The notes under the pieces: model-generated
What the model was told of the DNA's origin: nothing
What the model saw: only the letters and a program-made list of their open reading frames with translations
The model's database searches: none
NCBI GenBank assembly: GCA_035327525.1
Contig: DAOLDC010000004.1
Coordinates: 1 to 35,285, forward strand
Reading direction: 5' to 3'
From: JAKLEX01 sp035327525
GTDB taxonomy: Bacteria > Patescibacteriota > Minisyncoccia > Phycocordibacterales > JAACPR01
Length of the DNA stretch: 35,285 bases
Part shown: positions 1-5,986 of the stretch, one piece after another
How the letters are laid out: the number at the start of each line of letters is the position of its first letter
Position numbering within the stretch: position 1 is the stretch's first letter
Position numbers and translations under genes: made by a program

Positions 1-108
1 ATGCAAATTCTTTATTCTGAAAAACGAATTCCGGATTATTTTACACAAAAAACCCGAAATGGCATGAAAAAGATTTTTAATTTTATCAATTTAATTTTTA
101 AGAATTAA
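1..108 (+). CDS. C-terminal tail of an upstream gene (partial, unidentified)
   Basis: An open frame runs from the first base of the window to a TAA at 106-108, ending in a lysine- and phenylalanine-rich tail. It stops 2 nt before the DpnII-type endonuclease start, so the two are probably in one operon. In known DpnII/MboI operons the gene next to the endonuclease is often a Dam-type adenine methyltransferase, and that is one candidate, but the 35 visible residues carry no recognisable motif. The ATG at position 1 is probably an internal methionine, or chance. Confidence 0.35.
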   Translation: MQILYSEKRIPDYFTQKTRNGMKKIFNFINLIFKN

Positions 109-110
109 TT

Positions 111-968
111 ATGAAAAAGGATTTTAATCACTTAGTATCAACTTTTAAAAGCTCAATTAAGACTTGGGATTATTTTGTTAATTGGAATAAGGTTTTTGCT
201 AATAGCTCTGATTTAGAGATTTCTCTTAATAAACTTAATTATCTTCTTGGAAAAGAGAATCTTAAGGAAGAATTTAAGAAACTCCATGATTCGAATCCTG
301 ATATTGTAAAAGCACTTCCTGTTCTATTAGCAGTTCGTGAGAGTAAATTAGAGGTGTTTGATAAATTAACTAAGAATTCCGAATTTTTTGATTTTAATGG
401 TTCGGAAAAAGACGCTGGTAAGTATTTTGAATTCCTAGAAAAGACAGGGCTTGCGCGACTATTTCAAAAAGACGGCATCAAGAATCTTGTTGACTATGTA
501 ATAGGTGTTGAAGTTGGGCTTGATAGTAATGGCCGTAAAAATCGTGGCGGTATCCTTATGGAGGAAATTGTCGGAACCTTTCTTACTGATTTCAGTAAGA
601 AAAATGGTTTTGAGTATCTAGCACAAGCACGCCCAAGTGCTATCAAGGCTAAGTGGGGCTTTGATGTGAGAGTCGATAAATCAGAGCGGAGTTTTGATTT
701 TGCAATCTATAATCCCAAGACCAAAAAGTTAAAGTTATTTGAAGCAAATTTTTATAATGGTGGCGGGTCAAAACTCAAAGCAGTTTGTGGTGAATTTAAA
801 AGCTTGCACGACGAACTTAAATCACAAAGTATTGATTTTGTTTGGATTACTGATGGACTTGGCTGGAATACAACCAAGCGACCACTTGAAGAAACTTACA
901 ATCACAATGATTACGTTTTTAATCTCACGATACTTGAGTCAGGTGTTCTTAATGAATTGAAATGGTAA
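111..968 (+). CDS. DpnII-family type II restriction endonuclease (GATC)
   Basis: Predicted type II endonuclease of 285 residues, close to the usual size of the DpnII/MboI family, which cuts at GATC. The second half carries the family's recognisable blocks: NRGGILMEEIVGTF near 145, FDFAIYN near 196, the LFEANFYNGGGSKLK block near 210 (E and K as likely active-site residues), and FVWITDGLGW near 244 followed by a PLEETYNHNDYVFNL-type end. The ATG has no SD sequence. The methyltransferase gene starts 4 nt after the stop, so they form a restriction-modification operon. The gene looks intact. Family is confident; GATC specificity is inferred from the family, not seen. Confidence 0.9.
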   Translation: MKKDFNHLVSTFKSSIKTWDYFVNWNKVFANSSDLEISLNKLNYLLGKENLKEEFKKLHDSNPDIVKALPVLLAVRESKLEVFDKLTKNSEFFDFNGSEKDAGKYFEFLEKTGLARLFQKDGIKNLVDYVIGVEVGLDSNGRKNRGGILMEEIVGTFLTDFSKKNGFEYLAQARPSAIKAKWGFDVRVDKSERSFDFAIYNPKTKKLKLFEANFYNGGGSKLKAVCGEFKSLHDELKSQSIDFVWITDGLGWNTTKRPLEETYNHNDYVFNLTILESGVLNELKW

Positions 969-972
969 ATTT

Positions 973-1728
973 ATGTCGGAAAAGAAGGTCTCAAAACTTC
1001 ATCCAGATGATTTTGAACTAGAATGTACAACCGTTTGGGCTTTTCCTCGTCGAGGTAATTGGGCAACACATAAATCTGATTGGAGGGGTAACTGGTCGCC
1101 TGAAGTGGCAAGAAATCTAATTTTAAGGTATTCAAAAGAAAAAGATCATTTACTTGATTGTATGATTGGTGGTGGAACAACAGCTATTGAAGCAAAGATT
1201 TTAAATCGACATATTACTTGCGTAGATGTAAATGAAGAAGCTTTAGAAAGGACGAGAAAATCACTCGAATTTGAATCTAACAATAAAGCAAAACAGCGAA
1301 TCAAGAAATGTGATGCACGAGATATGAGTTTTATTAAAGATAATGAGATTGATTTTGTTTTAACTCATCCTCCATATGCAGACATCATAAAATATAGCGA
1401 CGGCAAAATTAAGGAAGACTTATCTGGAATACACAATATAGATGCTTTTGTTGATGAAATTGAGAAAGTTGCCAAAGAACTATTTAGAGTATTAAAGAAA
1501 GGAAAATACTGTGCGATTTTAATGGGAGATACTCGTCGTAATAAAATGTATCAACCCCTCGCTTTTAAGGTAATGCAGAAGTTTTTAGATGCGGGATTTG
1601 TTTTAAAAGAAGATATTATAAAACGACAATTTAACTGTAAGGCAACAGGGTTTTGGGTGACAAAGTCAAAAGAGTCGAATTTTCTACTTATAATGCATGA
1701 GCATCTGTTTGTGTTTCAAAAAGTATAG
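973..1728 (+). CDS. DNA methyltransferase partner of the DpnII-like endonuclease
   Basis: Adenine-N6 or cytosine-N4 DNA methyltransferase of 251 residues that should protect host sites from the upstream endonuclease. The AdoMet-binding motif I (DCMIGGGTT, residues 62-70) comes before the catalytic motif IV (THPPY, 131-135). This order differs from the beta-class order of classical DpnA. A conserved N-terminal block, WAFPRRGNWATH and RGNWSPEVARNLILRY, precedes motif I and is shared with a widespread group of stand-alone methylases. The C-terminal CKATGFWVT block is also typical. It starts 4 nt after the endonuclease. It ends 10 nt before the convergent reverse transcriptase gene, with no obvious terminator between them. 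Target sequence unknown. Confidence 0.85.
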   Translation: MSEKKVSKLHPDDFELECTTVWAFPRRGNWATHKSDWRGNWSPEVARNLILRYSKEKDHLLDCMIGGGTTAIEAKILNRHITCVDVNEEALERTRKSLEFESNNKAKQRIKKCDARDMSFIKDNEIDFVLTHPPYADIIKYSDGKIKEDLSGIHNIDAFVDEIEKVAKELFRVLKKGKYCAILMGDTRRNKMYQPLAFKVMQKFLDAGFVLKEDIIKRQFNCKATGFWVTKSKESNFLLIMHEHLFVFQKV

Positions 1729-1738
1729 ATAATATGTA

Positions 1739-2974
1739 TTAAAATAAATAAAACTTCTTATCTTCTATTTTAAAACCAGCACTCTTGAGATCTTTCTTTA
1801 TAGATTGGTTACTAAACATGATTCCACTGTAGTATTTTTTAAGTTGTTCATTATAAAAAGTTTTACTTTGTAGAGATTTATAGGCTGATGGAAAATTCTT
1901 TGCATAAAAACTTCTCCAACCATTTAATTGTAAAGTGAGAACCTCAACTACTTTTTTCGCAGTAAATCTATTTATAGTCTTTTTGTTAAAAATTCCATTT
2001 TTAATTAAGTTAATTTCTTTTTTAATTTTATAAATTGGAATTTCATAAGAACCGTCACTCTTTATTTCCATACCAAGATATTCAAAAGAATGATCGGCTT
2101 TTTGAATATAGATTTTATTTTTTTTCTCTGAATCAATGTCATGAATTTTTAAATTAATTTTTTCTGCTGTCTTTTTTAATCTTTCAAAAATTTTCTTAGC
2201 CTTATCCTCTGATTCTGTAAAAATAATCATATCGTCAAGATAACGAAAAGATGTGTATCCTTCGCTTGATACAAACTTGTCCATATCAAGTCCATAAAAA
2301 TTTGCCAACAAGGGCGAGTACGCACAGCCTTGTGGTACGCCTTTTTTCACAAATGCTTCGATTTCCTTTTTCTTTTCGTCTGAGAAGTTTTTTGTATATT
2401 TTATTTCAAACGTATTATTAAAAGAATTATCAATCAATTTAAGCAAGTAATCATCTTTTATGTACTTTTTTAATTCTTTGAATAAACTTTCTTTGTCAAT
2501 TGATGGAAAAAACTTACTTATATCTATTTTTAAAATATACTTATGCTTTTTGGCTTCCAAATAGACACTTGATAAAATTTTTTTCATGTTTGGATAATCT
2601 AGTCTTTTGCCAGATCCAAATACATTAAAGTTATTTATTTCTGTAAATATAGGTTCTTTGATTTTCTCTAAAATGAAGGAAAATAATATCCTGTCTCGTG
2701 GAGAAGGAACAAGAATTGGACGATAATCATCGCTTCCTTTAGGCAGGATGACACAAATATATTTATCTATTAAATAGCATTTATTATTGTAATCCTCAGA
2801 TATTTTCTTCAGCTCAGCAAGACTACTTTCCTTATTATAAAAAAACTTCCCGAGACTATTTAAGTCGTTCGGTTTTTTCTTTTTGAATTTTATAAATTCT
2901 TTATCAGACAGTTTTTTCTTTCCTGATAGTACTTTTTTGTGAGCTTTTAAAAACTCAGGCTCATGAGTTTTCAT
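1739..2974 (-). CDS. reverse transcriptase, unclassified (YLDD active site)
   Basis: RNA-directed DNA polymerase of 411 residues from the ATG at 2974. All palm blocks are visible: RPILVPSPRDRIL (86-98), ILKIDISKFFPSID (147-160, catalytic Asp151), GVPQGCAYSPLLANF (212-226), FRYLDDMIIF (243-252) and FEYLGMEI. YLDD replaces the common YADD. It has QG in block 4, unlike the I/L/V-G form of diversity-generating retroelements, and I see no retron VTG motif. There is no maturase or endonuclease domain, only a thumb with NGWRSFY. An in-frame upstream TTG (3013) would translate the tRNA-like leader, so I prefer 2974. It sits beside a restriction system, and a defence-type RT (DRT/unknown group) is the best guess. 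Relatives cannot be ranked without a search. Confidence 0.85.
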   Translation of the reverse strand: MKTHEPEFLKAHKKVLSGKKKLSDKEFIKFKKKKPNDLNSLGKFFYNKESSLAELKKISEDYNNKCYLIDKYICVILPKGSDDYRPILVPSPRDRILFSFILEKIKEPIFTEINNFNVFGSGKRLDYPNMKKILSSVYLEAKKHKYILKIDISKFFPSIDKESLFKELKKYIKDDYLLKLIDNSFNNTFEIKYTKNFSDEKKKEIEAFVKKGVPQGCAYSPLLANFYGLDMDKFVSSEGYTSFRYLDDMIIFTESEDKAKKIFERLKKTAEKINLKIHDIDSEKKNKIYIQKADHSFEYLGMEIKSDGSYEIPIYKIKKEINLIKNGIFNKKTINRFTAKKVVEVLTLQLNGWRSFYAKNFPSAYKSLQSKTFYNEQLKKYYSGIMFSNQSIKKDLKSAGFKIEDKKFYLF

Positions 2975-2976
2975 AT

Positions 2977-3005
2977 TGGTGCCTACAAGAGGAATCGAAC
3001 CTCTC
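2977..3005 (-). other. tRNA 3' half with encoded CCA, abutting the RT start codon
   Basis: On the minus strand a perfect 5-bp T-stem (AGAGG/CCTCT) encloses the loop TTCGATT. It is followed by a 7-nt acceptor-like strand (TGTAGGC), discriminator A and CCA, only 2 nt before the RT ATG. I looked upstream for the matching 5' acceptor GCCTACA and for canonical D and anticodon arms and found none; the nearest stem has an 8-nt loop. It is therefore either a displaced tRNA fragment (an attachment-site scar) or a tRNA-like domain of the RT transcript. The intact tRNAs in this window do not encode CCA, which suggests a foreign origin. Confidence 0.6.
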
Positions 3006-3060
3006 ATCTTCAAACAACATAGTGTTTGACGCTTTGCCTAGTAAGCTATTGATAGACTGG

Positions 3061-3106
3061 ACTATGGTTTTGTGTCAAGATTTTAATCTTAAACACTAAC
3101 CATAGT
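3061..3106 (-). repeat. strong imperfect hairpin in the RT leader
   Basis: The outer arms ACTATGGTT (3061-3069) and AACCATAGT (3098-3106) are perfect complements. Inside them a second block pairs around AAGATT/AATCTT with a short TTAA turn. The structure lies at the predicted start of the RT transcript, so it may fold at the 5' end of the leader RNA, or act as a DNA operator. Confidence 0.6.
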
Positions 3107-3132
3107 TTACATCTCAAATAGTTGGTTGTCAA
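3104..3132 (-). promoter_or_regulatory. predicted promoter of the reverse transcriptase
   Basis: Minus-strand TTGACA (3132-3127), 17-bp spacer, TAAACT (3109-3104). Transcription should begin near 3097-3101, giving a leader of roughly 125 nt before the RT start. An inverted repeat (CAAATAGTT at 3115-3123, AACTATTTG at 3144-3152) flanks the -35 box and could be an operator. Confidence 0.5.
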
Positions 3133-3361
3133 TGGATGACTAAAACTATTTGGGAGAATTTGTGATTGTTTGTTAATTTGATTTTTCATTGCTGATAATT
3201 CATTTCGCAAACTCTCTACGGTGCTCTAATCATGCTTGGATATTTTTCGGCACGATTATTTCCCGCACTTTCTATAATAACATAATTAATCTTTTAATAA
3301 AAGTAAATAACCTTCTTGTTGGTAACTCGACTACACAAATTCAAAATACTAAGCTAAGGTA
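3133..3361. other. gene-free stretch upstream of the RT
   Basis: No open frame with a plausible start and no recognisable RNA gene in this part. Together with 2975-3132 it makes about 390 nt without a protein gene between the RT and the plus-strand promoter. If the RT works with a non-coding template RNA encoded upstream, as DRT2- and retron-type systems do, this is where it would lie. I see no further strong folding here beyond the repeat around the RT promoter. Confidence 0.4.
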
Positions 3362-3390
3362 CTGACTAATACCAATATTTTTGGTATTAT
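3362..3390 (+). promoter_or_regulatory. promoter with a palindromic operator filling the spacer
   Basis: -35-like CTGACT (3362-3367), 17-bp spacer, -10 TATTAT (3385-3390). The spacer is almost entirely occupied by an inverted repeat with 8-bp perfect arms, AATACCAA (3368-3375) and TTGGTATT (3381-3388), separated by TATTT. This placement is typical of repressor or MerR-type operators. The start site would be near 3397, 12 nt before the short reading frame at 3409. Confidence 0.5.
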
Positions 3391-3408
3391 GTTCACATAC
3401 AACTGAAT

Positions 3409-3480
3409 ATGCGAGACCTAACCCCTGAAGAAATTCTTAAGGATATGGTCGAAAATCCGTCCAAAGTAAAGAACTCCTAA
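3409..3480 (+). CDS. 23-codon leader peptide or truncated gene start
   Basis: ATG at 3409 to TAA at 3478, encoding a small charged peptide (MRDLTPEEIL...). No SD sequence precedes it, in line with most AT-rich genes here. The frame beyond the TAA stays open without another stop through 3588 and joins the membrane-protein gene at 3589 in the same frame. It is therefore either a leader peptide or the 5' end of a longer gene interrupted by one stop codon. Its last codons cover the 5' strands of the two RNA stems described next, so translating ribosomes would disrupt them. Confidence 0.4.
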   Translation: MRDLTPEEILKDMVENPSKVKNS

Positions 3481-3571
3481 TCAGAGCTACTTTGGACGGT
3501 CATATCGGGAAACTGGTATGGGTATATCTCACGGGATATATCGGCCTGGTTAGGAGCTTTTTGCTACCTAA
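3457..3571 (+). promoter_or_regulatory. structured leader RNA with mutually exclusive stems
   Basis: Stem A: CCGTCCAAAGTA (3457-3468) pairs perfectly with TACTTTGGACGG (3488-3499). Stem B: CTCCTAA (3474-3480) pairs with TTAGGAG (3550-3556), crossing stem A as a pseudoknot. Between them sit two small hairpins, CATA/TATG (3501-3520) and TATATC/GATATA (3523-3540). The 3' strand of stem B can instead form hairpin C, GTTAGGAGC/GCTaCCTAAC with a TTTTT loop (3549-3571). B and C exclude each other, which is the architecture of a riboswitch or translation-coupled attenuator. No known riboswitch class was recognised. Confidence 0.45.
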
Positions 3572-3588
3572 CTAGAATTATTAAATTA

Positions 3589-4212
3589 ATGAATCCGTCC
3601 AAAAATATGAATAAAGAAAACACAGAGACTGTAAAATCAGTCTCAGCAGGGTCAATCGTTCTTTGGGTTCTTGGTTTCGTTACCATAATTACTGGTATTA
3701 GTGTGGGTCACATAGCCGTCATTATTGCCGGTGTTATTTTATTACCAATTACAAACACGCTTTCAGTAAAGTATGTAAAGAAAAACTTTTCAGGAATGGC
3801 ACGATTTGTAATCGCTGTTCTTCTGATTATTATTGGCACATCAATGTCGAGTTCAATAGATGAAGCTCGTACTTCAATTGATGGTCAATCAAATGGAGTT
3901 GTTCAAGAAGAAGTTTTTACAGAAATCTTCACACTCAAAGGTAATGGTAACCAGAATTCTGAATCATTTAATATCACCAGTAAAAAAGCTCGTGTTACAG
4001 CAACGACATCAGGTTCATCAGTTGGAAGTTTTTCTGGTATAAGTCTTGAAAAAGAAAGTGGTGGATATACAGGTCCAGGTCTTCAGATTTCAGCTGAAGG
4101 GTTTAATGATGGCTATGGTCAAACAACCTATCGTAACCTTACCCCTGGTCTCTATTACATCAAAGTCATCAGTGGCGTTGACTGGAGTGTCAAAGTTGAA
4201 CAAGTAGATTAA
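3589..4212 (+). CDS. membrane protein with extracytoplasmic beta-rich domain
   Basis: Unrecognised protein of 207 residues. Three hydrophobic segments lie at about 20-37, 41-58 and 72-86. A serine/glycine-rich region of about 120 residues follows, ending in an alternating pattern (LTPGLYYIKVISGVDWSVKVEQ) that suggests a beta-sandwich outside the membrane, like C-terminal pre-peptidase domains. No SD sequence precedes the ATG. The first residues NPSK repeat those of the upstream short frame, because the 12-bp sequence AATCCGTCCAAA occurs at 3454 and again at 3592, exactly 46 codons apart. The true start may therefore lie upstream. The HNH gene follows after 14 nt. Function unknown. Confidence 0.7.
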   Translation: MNPSKNMNKENTETVKSVSAGSIVLWVLGFVTIITGISVGHIAVIIAGVILLPITNTLSVKYVKKNFSGMARFVIAVLLIIIGTSMSSSIDEARTSIDGQSNGVVQEEVFTEIFTLKGNGNQNSESFNITSKKARVTATTSGSSVGSFSGISLEKESGGYTGPGLQISAEGFNDGYGQTTYRNLTPGLYYIKVISGVDWSVKVEQVD

Positions 4213-4226
4213 TTTTTTCTACAATA

Positions 4227-4637
4227 ATGAACTTCGAACACTCTGAGGACGAGAGATTCTTCGCTGATCTTTTAACTGAGGGTGATATCAAAAAACTTAA
4301 CACTAAACATGGTCATCTTTTTGATTTTAGAACACCTCAAGTAAAAAGAAATGAATTTAATACGTTGAGAAAAAAGTTATTACAACAACTCATTCTTCGT
4401 GATGGAGAAAAATGTAACCTCTGCATCCATCCTGATTGCAGTAAAGAACCGGTTTTTGAATGCGATCATATCATTCCTTTAGCAAGCAATGAATTAAACA
4501 AAACCCTGCGTCAGATGAAACGAACTTTGTTTAAAAAAGTTCCTGCGCAGAGTTTTGGTTCAAATCATATTGATAATCTTATGATTGCTTGTAAGAGATG
4601 TAATGCGTTTAAGAAACACCGAATTATTATTCGCTGA
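4227..4637 (+). CDS. HNH endonuclease
   Basis: Small stand-alone HNH nuclease of 136 residues. The motif is complete in the C-terminal half: CNLC near 67-70, then ECDHIIPL (catalytic DH), NHIDNLMIACKRCNAFKKHR, with two CxxC pairs likely binding structural zinc. Such proteins nick or cut DNA in phage packaging, restriction and homing systems. It ends in TGA and overlaps the convergent terminase-like gene by 11 bp. The terminase-like protein opposite suggests a phage-derived block, where small HNH proteins commonly accompany terminases. Confidence 0.85.
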   Translation: MNFEHSEDERFFADLLTEGDIKKLNTKHGHLFDFRTPQVKRNEFNTLRKKLLQQLILRDGEKCNLCIHPDCSKEPVFECDHIIPLASNELNKTLRQMKRTLFKKVPAQSFGSNHIDNLMIACKRCNAFKKHRIIIR

Positions 4638-5214
4638 TATCATCTTCTTTTTTCATATTCTTCCTCATACTCTTAACCCCATTTTCATATGCTTTTTCAT
4701 ATAATGCACTGATGTAATCTTGAGTGGTTTTGTTAATATGTTTCGGTCCGCCTGGGTAGTTTGCTTCATACCAATTCCAAAACTCAAGTTCAAGCTCTTT
4801 GGGAATATCAGAAAAACCTACCATTCCAGAATTAATAAAGGCTCTCAATCGTACAAATAGCTCATCTTTATCAACCGTTTGAATAATTGGAGCACCCCTG
4901 TTTTCAGTAAGATCAAATGCAATTCGTAATGTTTTCTTCGCATATTCTGGATGTCGTTCATCGAGCCACTTCTTCAAAAATTTTGTATCACCTTGACGTA
5001 CTTTTTGATGATAGTGAAATCCAGCAACCTCGTCAGTAATTTCTGTGGCAACTTGTTGAGCTCGCATTAAATTCAAAGCAAAATCAACATCTTGGTCTCT
5101 CCATTCATAGAACGTACTTCGGTGAATACCTACCAACTTGCATGCTTTTGTAATAGTATTGCCACCTTCAATGATTTCAAGAAATTTCTTCTTTACTTCA
5201 TTTGTTTTCTTCAT
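4627..5214 (-). CDS. terminase small-subunit-like helix-turn-helix protein
   Basis: Protein of 195 residues with an N-terminal helix-turn-helix (ITKACKLVGIHRSTFYEWR, about 21-39) followed by a helical segment ending in LKKWLDERHPEYAKK. This layout matches phage terminase small subunits of the phBC6A51 kind, which recognise DNA for packaging. The C-terminal half is unrecognised. It is the last gene of a minus-strand operon: its start overlaps the end of the methyltransferase gene (5198) by 17 nt. No large terminase, capsid or portal gene is visible, so packaging is not proven. A generic transposase-like or regulatory HTH protein is an alternative. Confidence 0.6.
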   Translation of the reverse strand: MKKTNEVKKKFLEIIEGGNTITKACKLVGIHRSTFYEWRDQDVDFALNLMRAQQVATEITDEVAGFHYHQKVRQGDTKFLKKWLDERHPEYAKKTLRIAFDLTENRGAPIIQTVDKDELFVRLRAFINSGMVGFSDIPKELELEFWNWYEANYPGGPKHINKTTQDYISALYEKAYENGVKSMRKNMKKEDDISE

Positions 5215-5986
5215 GTCGCTCTATACAAGTTGCTTGGATACCGTACCTCATTTCAAATCGTTTGAGAATATTCTGAAAATGTTCAGTATCAATTTCGCAA
5301 CCGTAACATATTCGACGTGTTTCTTCGCATGCAAGGGCGGTAGTTCCTGATCCTAAGAATCCATCAAAAACTATTTCACCAACTCGTGTACTATTCCTTA
5401 CTAAATTCTTGATGAGGGCAATAGGTTTTTGAGTAGCGTGGAATGAACTTTTTGATGGTCGTGGATAAAAGAGTACTGACTTATCTTTCCCACGGACAAA
5501 GCGTTGTTTGCCATACCAGCCATAAAGGATAAGTTCATGTTGAGGTAAATAACGAAGCCTTCCGATCACTGGCTGATTTTTTACCCAAATCAAGAGCTGA
5601 CAAAATCGTATCTTTAATAAATCAAAAGACTTTCGAAGAGCGAATATCATTTTGTCACAATTAAAGACATAGATAGAATTCTCTCTCGTTAAGTATGGCA
5701 GTATTATTGAAAGCCATTTTTCATTAAAGAGTGTGTAGTCATCTTCGTCGGTAATATTGTCGTTAGCAATAGCTTTTTTGACAGTAATATCTGAAAAACC
5801 TTCTTTGCTTTCTGTGTAGTTAATACCATATGGAACATCGCAAATAACTGAGCGGATTTTTTCATGACCACAAAGCTTACGAATGAGTTCTGGATCATCT
5901 GCACTACCACAGGCAAGTCTGTGACTACCTACTTGCCAGATAGTATTAGTTAAGCTTGATAGCTTTGTTTTTTGTGTAGTGTTCAT
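5198..5986 (-). CDS. DNA methyltransferase, beta-class order, DVPY motif
   Basis: DNA methyltransferase of 262 residues from the ATG at 5986 (an upstream TTG at 6007 is possible). Catalytic motif IV reads DVPYG (50-54), comes first, and is followed late by motif I, FDGFLGSGTT, and an ACEETRRICYGCEID block. This is the order of beta-class N6-adenine/N4-cytosine enzymes. The THATQKP-type block before motif I is present as HATQKP. It overlaps the upstream ParB-methyltransferase gene by about 41 nt, so the two are translationally coupled. No restriction enzyme is adjacent, so it is probably a phage-type orphan methylase. Target unknown. Confidence 0.85.
   Translation of the reverse strand: MNTTQKTKLSSLTNTIWQVGSHRLACGSADDPELIRKLCGHEKIRSVICDVPYGINYTESKEGFSDITVKKAIANDNITDEDDYTLFNEKWLSIILPYLTRENSIYVFNCDKMIFALRKSFDLLKIRFCQLLIWVKNQPVIGRLRYLPQHELILYGWYGKQRFVRGKDKSVLFYPRPSKSSFHATQKPIALIKNLVRNSTRVGEIVFDGFLGSGTTALACEETRRICYGCEIDTEHFQNILKRFEMRYGIQATCIERHEENK

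Noticed and set aside
1739..3013. Diversity-generating retroelement or retron
   Set aside because: Block 4 of the RT has QG, not the I/L/V-G form of DGRs, and I saw no template/variable repeat pair nearby. The retron VTG motif is also missing. Neither is excluded without a family search.
2975..3013. RT start at 3013 (TTG) or 3007 (ATG)
   Set aside because: These would translate the tRNA-like T-arm and acceptor as the first residues. The ATG at 2974 directly after the CCA is more plausible.
2977..3110. A complete tRNA gene or tmRNA upstream of the RT
   Set aside because: Only the T-arm and 3' acceptor strand are present. There is no matching 5' acceptor GCCTACA within about 400 nt. The best anticodon-like stem has an 8-nt loop, and no tag-like reading frame stands out.
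3457..3571. HDV-like or hammerhead ribozyme
   Set aside because: The pseudoknot topology resembles HDV, but there is no room for the P3 hairpin between stem B and stem A 3'. Hammerhead core sequences are absent.
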